Shown here in pieces: positions 25,664-33,426 of a DNA stretch of 64,000 nucleotides (position 1 is its first letter; the number at the start of each line of letters is the position of its first letter). A model generated the notes under the pieces. It did no database searches and had not been told where the DNA came from. It worked only from the letters and a program-made list of their open reading frames with translations. Both the position numbers and the translations under genes were made by a program. The stretch is from positions 248,001-312,000 of the forward strand of contig CAVPOO010000015.1 of assembly GCA_963707015.1 (NCBI GenBank), written 5' to 3'. This DNA is from CAVPOO01 sp963707015. Its GTDB lineage: Bacteria; Pseudomonadota; Gammaproteobacteria; Thiohalobacterales; Thiohalobacteraceae.

Positions 25664-28084
25664 CTAGACATCGAGATTTGCGACGGTCAGCGCATTGCGT
25701 TCGATGAACTCGCGCCGTGGTTCCACCTGATCACCCATCAGCGTCGTGAAGATCTGATCGGCCGCAACCGCATCTTCGATCTGAACCTGCAGCATCCGGC
25801 GGCTTTCCGGATTCATGGTCGTCTCCCACAACTGATCCGGATTCATCTCACCGAGCCCCTTGTAACGCTGGATGTGCTGACCCCGTTTGGCCTGGTCGAG
25901 CAGCCACTGCATCACCTGCTTGAAACTGCTCACAGGCTGCTGGCGTTCGCCACGCTGGATAAAGGCTCCCTCGCCTATCAGTCCGTCCAGCTGGGCGCCC
26001 AGCTCTGCCATGCGCTCGTATTCAGCCGTGATGAAGAAGTCGCTCGAAAGCCTGTCTTCAGAGGCAATAATGCCATGGGTACGGTAGACGATCCGGGACA
26101 CAAACCCTTCCTGCTCGCCACCGGCTTCCACCTGTATCTCGGCCGACTGGCCGGCAGGCAGATCGGCATTGAGCCGCTGTTGCAGTTCATGGAACCAGCC
26201 CGCCACGGTCGTCAGGTCTCGCGCGGAGGTACCCGCAAGCCGCGGCATATAGATAATTTTTTCCAGCAGTCGCTCGTCGTAGCGGCGTGCCAGTCGCCGG
26301 ATGGCCGCCATCATTGCCGTGTAGCGCGTCGCTAGATCCTCCACTGCAGCGTCCGCTATCGGCGGGGCATCCGCGTTGACGTGCAGCCGGGCACCTTCCA
26401 GGGCCTGCCTCAGGAGCAAATCATCGAGCGCCTGATCGTCCTTAACATATTGTTCTTGCTTACCTTTTTTAATTTTATACAAGGGCGGCTGGGCAATGTA
26501 GATATGGCCGCGTTCGATCAGCTCCGGCATCTGCCGGTAGAAAAATGTCAGCAGCAGTGTCCGGATATGCGATCCGTCGACATCAGCATCTGTCATGATG
26601 ATGATCCGGTGATAGCGCAGCTTGTCCGGATTGAACTCTTCGCGGCCGATACCGCAACCCAGCGCGGTGATCAGCGTGCCGACCTCAACAGAAGATAACA
26701 TCTTGTCAAATCTAGCTTTTTCTACATTCAGGATCTTGCCCTTCAAAGGCAGGATGGCCTGGGTGCGCCGGTCGCGGCCCTGTTTTGCCGACCCGCCAGC
26801 CGAGTCACCCTCGACCAGGTACAGCTCGGAGAAGGCAGGGTCACGTTCCTGGCAATCGGCAAGCTTGCCGGGCAGACCGGCCACATCCAGCGCCCCCTTG
26901 CGGCGGGTCATCTCGCGCGCCTTGCGCGCCGCTTCGCGGGCCCGCGCGGCATCCACGATCTTCGCCGTGATGGCCTTGGCCTCCTGAGGATTTTCCAGAA
27001 GAAATTCCTGAAGCTTTTCGACCACGGCCGATTCCACCACCCCCTTGACCTCGGAGGAAACCAGTTTGTCCTTGGTCTGGGACGAGAATTTGGGATCGGG
27101 GACCTTCACGGACAGCACTGCCATCAAGCCTTCGCGGGCATCGTCGCCGGTTGGTGTCACGCGCGCCTTCTTGACGATGCCTTCGGCATCCATGTACTGA
27201 TTCAGGGTGCGCGTCAGGGCGGCACGAAATCCGGCCAGGTGTGTGCCGCCGTCACGCTGCGGTATATTGTTAGTAAAACAAAATATATTTTCCTGGTAGG
27301 AATCATTCCACTGAAGGGCCACCTCCACGCCGACTGTGTCTTTCACGGTGTCGAAGTAAAAGACGGTCGGGTGCAGCGGCGTCTTGTTGCGGTTGAGGTG
27401 CTCGACAAAGGCTCGGATCCCGCCCTGATATTCGAAACAGTCCTCCTTGCCCGTACGCGCGTCCTTGAGGCTGATCCGGACCCCTGAATTCAGGAACGAG
27501 AGCTCACGCAGCCGCTTGGCGAGAATGTCGTAGTGAAATTCGATATTCGAAAAGATTTCCGCGCTTGGCTTGAAGCGCAGCTCGGTGCCCTTGAGATCGG
27601 TCGATCCAGTGACCTTGAGCGGTTCCAGCGGTTCACCCATCCGGTATTCCTGGTAATACACCTGGCCGTCGCGCCGGATGGTCAGTTTCAGGGACTCCGA
27701 AAGCGCATTGACCACGGAAACGCCGACACCGTGCAGGCCGCCCGACACCTTATACGAGTTGTCATCGAACTTCCCGCCGGCGTGTAAGACGGTCATGATC
27801 ACTTCTGCCGCTGACCGTCCTTCCTCCGGATGGATATCAACCGGAATCCCGCGGCCATCATCGGCAATAGTCACGGACTCGTCGCTGTGGATGGTTACCG
27901 TGATTTCACTGCATTGGCCCGCCAGGGCCTCGTCGATCGCGTTGTCCACGACCTCGAACACCATGTGGTGGAGACCGGTCCCGTCATCGGTATCACCGAT
28001 GTACATGCCGGGACGCTTGCGCACCGCATCGAGACCTCGCAAGACCTTGATATTGGATGAATCGTAAGTGGGTTCTTTAGTCAT
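25664..28084 (-). CDS. gyrB: DNA gyrase subunit B
   Basis: ATPase subunit of gyrase, 806 residues (804 in E. coli). GHKL ATP site: EVVDNAIDEALAGQ, DDGRGIPVDIHPEEG, GGLHGVGVSVVNALS. The TOPRIM domain has VEGDSAGGSAKQGRDR and DADVDGSHIRTLLLTFF. The C-terminal RYKGLGEMNPDQLWETTMNP is standard, and the gammaproteobacterial insertion (about residues 555–730) is present. It is convergent with the acyltransferase, with 9 bp between their stops, and follows recF by 19 bp. Confidence 0.98.
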   Translation of the reverse strand: MTKEPTYDSSNIKVLRGLDAVRKRPGMYIGDTDDGTGLHHMVFEVVDNAIDEALAGQCSEITVTIHSDESVTIADDGRGIPVDIHPEEGRSAAEVIMTVLHAGGKFDDNSYKVSGGLHGVGVSVVNALSESLKLTIRRDGQVYYQEYRMGEPLEPLKVTGSTDLKGTELRFKPSAEIFSNIEFHYDILAKRLRELSFLNSGVRISLKDARTGKEDCFEYQGGIRAFVEHLNRNKTPLHPTVFYFDTVKDTVGVEVALQWNDSYQENIFCFTNNIPQRDGGTHLAGFRAALTRTLNQYMDAEGIVKKARVTPTGDDAREGLMAVLSVKVPDPKFSSQTKDKLVSSEVKGVVESAVVEKLQEFLLENPQEAKAITAKIVDAARAREAARKAREMTRRKGALDVAGLPGKLADCQERDPAFSELYLVEGDSAGGSAKQGRDRRTQAILPLKGKILNVEKARFDKMLSSVEVGTLITALGCGIGREEFNPDKLRYHRIIIMTDADVDGSHIRTLLLTFFYRQMPELIERGHIYIAQPPLYKIKKGKQEQYVKDDQALDDLLLRQALEGARLHVNADAPPIADAAVEDLATRYTAMMAAIRRLARRYDERLLEKIIYMPRLAGTSARDLTTVAGWFHELQQRLNADLPAGQSAEIQVEAGGEQEGFVSRIVYRTHGIIASEDRLSSDFFITAEYERMAELGAQLDGLIGEGAFIQRGERQQPVSSFKQVMQWLLDQAKRGQHIQRYKGLGEMNPDQLWETTMNPESRRMLQVQIEDAVAADQIFTTLMGDQVEPRREFIERNALTVANLDV

Positions 28085-28103
28085 GGCCCTCCCTCCAAGC
28101 CGC

Positions 28104-29186
28104 TCAGTATATCACCTCTCGGAGGGTGCCGTGTTCCACGTGAAACATCCTGGACTGTGGCCAGCCCGAGATGTCCAGATCCCCGAAATCAATCGCTGTT
28201 ACCATGACTTGCAAGCCGAGCCCCTTGAGTTCCGCCAGCAGTCGGGCACGGTGCCCGGCGTCCAGTTCGGCCGCCAGATCGTCAATCAGGAACGTGGGCG
28301 TACGGCCGGTGCGCTCGCGGAAGAATCTGGACTGGGCGAGCAGCATCGCGGTTGCCAGTAGCTTCTGCTGTCCGCGCGACAAGCGTTCCTGAACGGCAAC
28401 GCCGTCAAGCTTGAGGCTGAGGTCGGCACGATGCGGGCCGGCGCCGGTATAACCCCGATCCCGGTCGCGGGCGATGCCCTGCCTGAGGGCTTCCCCGTAG
28501 TCCAGGTCCCTGGGCCATCCCTGGCGATAGGTGAGCTCGAGTTGCCCGAGATCGGTGAGGGCGGCGATTTCGCGTGCCAGGTACGGTTCGAACGCTTGCA
28601 CATAGGTCGTCCGCTGTCGGTGCAGTTCCCGGGTTGCGATAAGCAGGTCCTCGTCCCAGGCCCGCACCTGTGCTTCCGGGAGATGTCGCCGCAATGCGGC
28701 ATTACGCTGGCGAAGCGCCTGCGCATAGCGCTGCCAGTTGGCGAAGAACGTCTGTTCCACGTGGAACACACCCCAGTCGAGAAACTGCCGTCGTTGTTTA
28801 GGCCCCGCCTCAAGCAACGCATGGCTCGCCGGACTCACCAGCTGCAAGGGAAAACTGTCAACGAGTTCGGCCAACTGTCGCAAGGGCTGACCGCCAAGCC
28901 GGATCTGTTGCCCGTCCTTGCTACGTTCTATTCCAACCGGGATGATGCTCCCGGCATCACGCTGCAGAGATCCCTGCACCAGAAAACCTTCCGCGCCAGC
29001 ACGGATCAACTGATTGGCATGGCGGGTACGAAATGACCGGGTCCGGCCGAGAAAGAACACGCTCTCAAGCAGGCTCGTCTTACCCGCCGCATTCACGCCT
29101 TCAATAAGATTGAGCCCGGGGGAAAACTCAAGCTCACACGCCTTGATGTTGCGGAAGTTACGGACGGACAGTGACAGAAGACCCAT
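28104..29186 (-). CDS. recF: DNA replication/repair protein RecF
   Basis: SMC-like ATPase that helps load RecA at gaps. ATG 29186 (MGLLSLSVRNFRNIK) gives 360 residues (357 in E. coli); the longer open frame upstream is repeat-element DNA. Walker A GVNAAGKTSLLESVFFLGR (about 31–49), signature LSRGQQKLLATAMLLAQ, Walker B FLIDDLAAELDAGHR. Two parS-type palindromes are encoded inside it (GVFHVEQ and MFHVEHG). It is separated from dnaN by 622 bp of repeat elements instead of the usual few bases. Confidence 0.96.
   Translation of the reverse strand: MGLLSLSVRNFRNIKACELEFSPGLNLIEGVNAAGKTSLLESVFFLGRTRSFRTRHANQLIRAGAEGFLVQGSLQRDAGSIIPVGIERSKDGQQIRLGGQPLRQLAELVDSFPLQLVSPASHALLEAGPKQRRQFLDWGVFHVEQTFFANWQRYAQALRQRNAALRRHLPEAQVRAWDEDLLIATRELHRQRTTYVQAFEPYLAREIAALTDLGQLELTYRQGWPRDLDYGEALRQGIARDRDRGYTGAGPHRADLSLKLDGVAVQERLSRGQQKLLATAMLLAQSRFFRERTGRTPTFLIDDLAAELDAGHRARLLAELKGLGLQVMVTAIDFGDLDISGWPQSRMFHVEHGTLREVIY
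28132..28147. other. parS site 1 (TGTTCCACGTGAAACA)
   Basis: A 16-bp palindrome with one mismatched pair, matching the ParB target TGTTYCACGTGRAACA. It lies in the 3' end of recF, about 50 bp from the gyrB start. parA and parB are at 53–55 kb of this window. Confidence 0.88.
28753..28768. other. parS site 2 (TGTTCCACGTGGAACA)
   Basis: A perfect 16-bp palindrome identical to the parS consensus reported for Pseudomonas. It sits in the middle of recF, 621 bp from site 1, and about 2.3 kb from the predicted origin. Confidence 0.92.
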
Positions 29187-29233
29187 GGGAAATATGGTGA
29201 GGAAAGCCGCCCGCGGCTTTCTTCGGGAAGCGG

Positions 29234-29649
29234 TTAGCCCGGATTTCTCACTCGGATCCCGGATGCTGGCGCCGGCGGCGTGTGTCTGGACGCCGCGCTG
29301 GGCGGAGCCAGGAAAGCGAAAGGTCCAGTGGACCTTTCGCCTGCGAAGCGGCCTGGCACTGTCGAGCCCCCGGCACGATAGAGTCGTAGCCGTCACTATC
29401 CCTTGAGTGAAGAGCAAGTCGCGGGAGCAACCACCCAGCAGCGGATCCTGCGTGGTGTGCGCAACCGCGGCCGCGCGCCCTATCGTCGTTGTGGGTGCGC
29501 TCTCGCAATGCGGTGCGCATGCACACGGACAAGTCAGGGCCGGAATCAGGCATCTCTATGAAACACGCTGTCTTTTGCATGGGCAACACACTCAGCTGGC
29601 ACAACAGAATAGGGCCTTGCAACGCCGCCCGGTGAGAAATGCGGGCTAG
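29234..29649. mobile_element. MITE-like element, copy c1 (416 bp)
   Basis: Left end TTAGCCCGGATTTCTCAC (29234–29251) and right end GGTGAGAAATGCGGGCTAG (29631–29649) are inverted repeats of the same family as copies a and b, bounded by TTAG and CTAG. The interior is different and longer, with no intact protein. It contains a perfect palindrome at 29316–29340 (GCGAAAGGTCCA and its complement around one base). Its right CTAG is shared with copy c2. Confidence 0.75.
29316..29340. repeat. Perfect 25-bp palindrome inside element c1
   Basis: GCGAAAGGTCCA at 29316–29327 and TGGACCTTTCGC at 29329–29340 are exact complements around a single G. Such a tight palindrome could form a cruciform or hairpin; no T-run follows. 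Confidence 0.8.
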
Positions 29650-29812
29650 CCCGCATTTCTCACCGGGGGGCACGATGATCGCGCAGAGATTTGGATTCAC
29701 AAACCATTTTCCGATGGAGCGGAATACGGGCTGTATTTCCGACTGAGAAAAATGGTTTGTGGATTCAAAGATCAAGCGAGGGTGTGTCATCCTGGTGAGA
29801 AATGCGGGCTAG
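29646..29812. mobile_element. MITE-like element, copy c2 (167 bp)
   Basis: Begins CTAGCCCGCATTTCTCACCG and ends CTGGTGAGAAATGCGGGCTAG. The interior carries a second inverted repeat (CACAAACCATTTT at 29699–29711 with AAAATGGTTTGTG at 29749–29761). It abuts element c1, sharing one CTAG (29646–29649). The right CTAG (29809–29812) contains the TAG stop codon of dnaN. Confidence 0.82.
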
Positions 29813-30909
29813 AGGCGCATGGGCATAACGACATACTTGCACTGGCTTGTCGCTGGATCTTCGATCAGGCAGCTGCTGTTGGAGTCCGACAGGCGCATAA
29901 CAACCTGGCTGCCCGGTGTCGCGGCAAGGGCGTCGAGGAGGTAGGTTACATTGAAACCGATTTCAATCGGTTCACCACTGTAGTCCACCTCCATTTCCTC
30001 TTCCGCCTCTTCCTGCTCCGGATTATGGGCCTGAATGCTGAGACGGCTTTCCTTGAGACTCAACCGGATACCCCGGTACTTCTCGTTGGACAAAATCGAG
30101 GTGCGGGTGAGCGCCTGGCGCAGCGGTTCGCGATCGGCAAGTATCTGCTTATCACCGCCACGGGGCATCACCCGTTTGTAGTCCGGAAACCGACCGTCAA
30201 TCAATTTCGATGTGAATTGCACGTCCGGCACAGTGACGCGAATGTGGTTGGTCGCAATCTGTACCTTCGCGTCGTCCTCAGAATTTTCCAGTATACGCAA
30301 AAGTTCGTGTATGCCCTTGCGAGGCACAATAACTTGTTTAGAATCAGCATCTTGTATATCTGTTACAAACTCACACATGGCCAGCCTGTGGCCATCCGTC
30401 GCCACGGTACGCAACCGGCCGTTGTCTATCTCCAACATCAGACCGTTGAGGTAATAACGGACATCCTGCTGGGCCATCGCAAAGGAGGTCCGCTCAATGA
30501 GTTCCCTGAGGTCTTTTTGAGCGACGGAAAAGGATTTGGTGCCCTTGAATTCATCCACCTTCGGAAAGTCGGCAGCCGACAGGGTGGACAGGGTGAAACG
30601 GCTCTTGCCCGATTTGATTACGGCCCGGTCCTTGGCCACGCTGATTTCCAGGCTGGCTTCTTCCGGCAGCGTGCGGCAGATATCGAGCAGTTTTCGCGCC
30701 GGGATCGTAATTTCACCCGTTGCCTGAGTATCCAGTGGCGTGCGGGCAATTAACTCCACCTCCAGATCGGTTGCGGTCAGCGTGAGCTCGCCCTGCTCTA
30801 CCTTGATTAACAGGTTGCTGAGAATGGGCAGTGTTTGACGTCGCTCGACAACACCGCTCACCTGTTGGAGGGGTTTGAGTAATGACTCACGCTGAATCTT
30901 GAACTTCAT
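29809..30909 (-). CDS. dnaN: DNA polymerase III beta sliding clamp
   Basis: Ring-shaped processivity clamp, 366 residues as in E. coli. The start MKFKIQRESLLKPLQQVSGVVERRQTLPIL and the end DPATSQCKYVVMPMRL match the family; YLLDALAATPGSQVVMRLSDSNS forms part of the third domain. The terminal CKYVVMPMRL is complete, so the repeat element at the 3' end has not truncated it; it only supplies or shares the TAG stop. Confidence 0.98.
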   Translation of the reverse strand: MKFKIQRESLLKPLQQVSGVVERRQTLPILSNLLIKVEQGELTLTATDLEVELIARTPLDTQATGEITIPARKLLDICRTLPEEASLEISVAKDRAVIKSGKSRFTLSTLSAADFPKVDEFKGTKSFSVAQKDLRELIERTSFAMAQQDVRYYLNGLMLEIDNGRLRTVATDGHRLAMCEFVTDIQDADSKQVIVPRKGIHELLRILENSEDDAKVQIATNHIRVTVPDVQFTSKLIDGRFPDYKRVMPRGGDKQILADREPLRQALTRTSILSNEKYRGIRLSLKESRLSIQAHNPEQEEAEEEMEVDYSGEPIEIGFNVTYLLDALAATPGSQVVMRLSDSNSSCLIEDPATSQCKYVVMPMRL

Positions 30910-31143
30910 GCTGTGTCCTTTCGGGATTCAAGCTAAATAAATTAATTAAATAAACTTTATCCTTAAACTTACTATTAGTCAGCCCATAGCCTGTGGGTAA
31001 TCCGACAAATGACATTGCTTTTCGATGAGTTAAGGCCATGCAAATGCCTGAGCGGAAGGTCGCGGATCCTGTGCGGTGGCTGTGGATAAGCTGGGTCTAA
31101 ATTTGCCGCCTGATTTCCTCCACAGTTTATTCACAGCATTTCG
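30910..31143. other. oriC: Probable chromosomal origin oriC
   Basis: The 234-bp dnaA–dnaN gap contains a perfect DnaA box TGTGGATAA (31081–31089), TTATTCACA (31127–31135, fits TTWTNCACA) and TGTGGGTAA (30992–31000, one mismatch). An A+T-rich tract (about 30932–30978, TAAATAAATTAATTAAATAA) could serve as the unwinding element. Location between dnaA and dnaN, with parS and parAB in the same window, supports the call. Confidence 0.72.
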
Positions 31144-32484
31144 TCAGGATGTGGTCAGGGTTCTCAACAGGTTGTAATAGTCCTCCTTGATCCGGGCATC
31201 GGTTTCGCGAAGCTCATTGACCTTGCGGCAGGCATGCAACACCGTGGTGTGATCGCGGCCGCCAAAGGCGTCGCCAATCTCCGGCAGGCTGTGGCTTGTG
31301 AGTTCCTTGGCCAGTGTCATGGCTACCTGCCGGGGTCGCGCGATGGAACGGCTGCGGCGCGGCGAAAGTAAGTCAGCGACCCGGATCTTGTAGTATTCCG
31401 CCACCGTCTTCTGGATGTTTTCCACGGATACCAGTTTTGCCTGCAGAGCGAGCAGGTCACGCAAGGCCTCCTTGGCAAACTCGATATCGATGGCGCGTCC
31501 GGTAAAGCGGGAGCTGGCGATCACCCGGCGCAGCGCGCCTTCGAGTTCACGGATATTCGACTGCAGCCGCTTGGCAATGAAGAAGGCGACCTCATTGGGC
31601 AGATCGATCTGTGCCTCGGTCGCCTTGGTCATCAGAATCGCGACGCGGGTCTCCAGTTCCGGTGGGTCAATCGCGACGGTCAGTCCCCAGCCAAACCGCG
31701 ACTTGAGACGATCCTCCAGCCCATCGACCTCCTTGGGATACCGGTCACAGGTCAGGACGATCTGTTGCTGACCCTCGAGCAGCGCGTTAAAGGTGTGGAA
31801 GAATTCCTCCTGCGACCGCTCCTTGCCGGCAAAGAACTGGATATCGTCGATGAGCAGGCCGTCCACCGAGCGGTAATAGCGTTTGAACTCATTGATGGCG
31901 TTGTGCTGCAGCGCCTTGACCATATCCCCGACAAAGCGCTCCGAATGCAGGTACACCACCCGACTGCCCGGCTTTGACTGCAACATCAAATTGCCCACCG
32001 CATGCATGAGGTGCGTCTTGCCCAAGCCAGTGCCGCCGTAGATGAACAGCGGGTTATAGGCGCCACCCGGGTTCTCACCGACCTGGATGGATGCCGCACG
32101 CCCGAGCTGGTTGGATTTACCTTCGACGAAATTTGCAAAGGTGAACTTCGGATTCACCGACTGTCCCGTTACCGGTGACTCGGAACGCCCCCGGTCACTC
32201 GCGCGCGTGAAGTGTGCTGTCTCGGTAACCGGAACCGGCTTGCTGCGCCGTGCACCGACTTCAAGCTGAACCGAAGGCGCTGTCGAGCCGGTGAATTCGG
32301 CGACGGTACGGTTGATTTGCTCGAAGAAATGCTGCTGTACCTGGTCAAGCACGAAGTGGTTGGGCGCCAGCAGCCGCAAGCCATTGGCCTGAGAGATCGC
32401 ATGCAGCGGCCTGATCCAGGTGTTGAACTGTTGCTCGGGAAGCTCGCTTTCCAGTCGATCGAGGCACTTTTTCCAGAGAGTCAC
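31144..32484 (-). CDS. dnaA: Chromosomal replication initiator DnaA
   Basis: AAA+ initiator that binds 9-mer boxes and opens oriC. The frame extends to 32568, but GTG 32484 (then TLWKKCLDRLESELPEQQF) aligns with the E. coli GTG start; product 446 residues. Walker A GGTGLGKTHLMHA, Walker B LLIDDIQFFAGK, sensor region VLTCDRYPKEVDGLEDRLKS. Domain IV carries the DNA-binding signature EIGDAFGGRDHTTVLHACRKV. A perfect DnaA box (32559–32567) lies 75 bp upstream, consistent with autoregulation. Confidence 0.97.
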   Translation of the reverse strand: MTLWKKCLDRLESELPEQQFNTWIRPLHAISQANGLRLLAPNHFVLDQVQQHFFEQINRTVAEFTGSTAPSVQLEVGARRSKPVPVTETAHFTRASDRGRSESPVTGQSVNPKFTFANFVEGKSNQLGRAASIQVGENPGGAYNPLFIYGGTGLGKTHLMHAVGNLMLQSKPGSRVVYLHSERFVGDMVKALQHNAINEFKRYYRSVDGLLIDDIQFFAGKERSQEEFFHTFNALLEGQQQIVLTCDRYPKEVDGLEDRLKSRFGWGLTVAIDPPELETRVAILMTKATEAQIDLPNEVAFFIAKRLQSNIRELEGALRRVIASSRFTGRAIDIEFAKEALRDLLALQAKLVSVENIQKTVAEYYKIRVADLLSPRRSRSIARPRQVAMTLAKELTSHSLPEIGDAFGGRDHTTVLHACRKVNELRETDARIKEDYYNLLRTLTTS

Positions 32485-32558
32485 ATCCAATGCGAGCCGA
32501 CCTCGATATCTTAGCCTGGTGAACGGGAATTTCGGGAGTCTATACTCGTTGCGCAGAC

Positions 32559-32567
32559 TTATCCACA
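32559..32567. promoter_or_regulatory. DnaA box upstream of dnaA
   Basis: TTATCCACA, the strong consensus. It lies in the 204-bp dnaA–rpmH divergent region, so it may regulate dnaA or form part of a bipartite origin with the dnaA–dnaN boxes. Confidence 0.8.
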
Positions 32568-32599
32568 TCCTCCCCGTACCCCGAATCCGTCACGACAGG

Positions 32600-32629
32600 T
32601 TGACAGCCAAAACCCGCCAACAGTACCAT
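32600..32629 (+). promoter_or_regulatory. Probable rpmH promoter
   Basis: TTGACA (32600–32605) and TACCAT (32624–32629) are separated by 18 bases, with rpmH starting 60 bp downstream. The -35 is perfect; the -10 has four of six consensus bases. Confidence 0.5.
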
Positions 32630-32688
32630 TGCGCGTTCCGTGTTGCCCCTCGGGCGGCGGCGATTCGCACTAACTGAACGAGCGCGCG

Positions 32689-32823
32689 ATGAAAAGAACA
32701 TTCCAGCCCAGTAATCTGAAACGCAAGCGAACTCACGGTTTCCGTGCCCGCATGCGCACCAAGAGTGGTCGCCTGGTCATCAAGGCGCGGCGCGCCAAAG
32801 GGCGAGCCCGGCTGTCGGTCTAG
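32689..32823 (+). CDS. rpmH: Ribosomal protein bL34
   Basis: 44 residues (MKRTFQPSNLKRKRTHGFRA...), ATG 32689 to TAG 32823. The very basic sequence and length are diagnostic. It heads the usual rpmH–rnpA–yidD–yidC–mnmE cluster beside dnaA. Confidence 0.97.
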   Translation: MKRTFQPSNLKRKRTHGFRARMRTKSGRLVIKARRAKGRARLSV

Positions 32824-32833
32824 TCGGGGATCC

Positions 32834-33211
32834 TTGACTCGGGGTGAGGCCGGTTTTCCGCGCCGCCGAAGACTCAATCGCCCCGCGCAATTCCGTCGGG
32901 TTTTCGCCGGGAGTCTGCGTAGCAGCGATCGCTTCATGAGCGTGCTGGCGGTACCGAACACCCTGGGGTTCGCGCGCCTGGGGCTGGCACTTTCACGCAA
33001 GGCGGTGCCCCTCGCTGTCAACCGAAACCGCATCAAGCGCCTTGTTCGCGAGAGCTTTCGTTCCGAGCAGGCGCATCTGGGGAGTATCGATGTGGTAATC
33101 GTGGGTAGGCGCGGGCTTGATCAGCTGGAAAATAGGGATATACGAGAGTCTCTGAAAAAACACTGGACCCGTCTCAGCCAACGCGCATGCAAACCGTCCT
33201 CATCCAGTTGA
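32834..33211 (+). CDS. rnpA: Ribonuclease P protein component
   Basis: Protein subunit that assists the RNase P RNA in 5' tRNA maturation. TTG 32834, with GGGGA just before it, is the likely start and gives 125 residues; an upstream frame into rpmH lacks family sequence. The RNase P motif is complete: RLNRPAQFRRVF near the start, and ALSRKAVPLAVNRNRIKRLVRESFR. It ends inside yidD (25-bp overlap). Confidence 0.93.
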   Translation: MTRGEAGFPRRRRLNRPAQFRRVFAGSLRSSDRFMSVLAVPNTLGFARLGLALSRKAVPLAVNRNRIKRLVRESFRSEQAHLGSIDVVIVGRRGLDQLENRDIRESLKKHWTRLSQRACKPSSSS

Positions 33212-33426
33212 TTCGTCTGTACCGCTTTCTCTTGAGCCCCTGGCTGGGCCAGCACTGCCGGTTTGAGCCGAGCTGTTCCAGCTACGCGCTGACGGCAATC
33301 GAGCGCTACGGTGCCGCGCGGGGTAGCTGGCTCGCCGTGAAGCGCCTGTCGCGTTGCCATCCCTGGCATGCGGGCGGGTTTGACCCGGTGCCGGATGATG
33401 CCGGCCATTGCCTCCATGATGGATAA
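33187..33426 (+). CDS. yidD: Membrane protein insertion efficiency factor YidD
   Basis: 79-residue membrane-associated protein with the family core LIRLYRFLLSPWLGQHCRFE, PSCSSYALTAIERYG and RLSRCHPWHAGGFDPVP. It helps YidC insert inner-membrane proteins. Overlaps rnpA upstream and yidC downstream, so the cluster is tightly coupled. Confidence 0.94.
   Translation: MQTVLIQLIRLYRFLLSPWLGQHCRFEPSCSSYALTAIERYGAARGSWLAVKRLSRCHPWHAGGFDPVPDDAGHCLHDG

Noticed and set aside
29187..29417. 77-residue N-terminal extension of RecF
   Set aside because: The extension is encoded by repeat-element DNA; ATG 29186 matches the family start.
32485..32568. Longer DnaA start
   Set aside because: The extension includes the DnaA box and promoter region; GTG 32484 matches other DnaA proteins.
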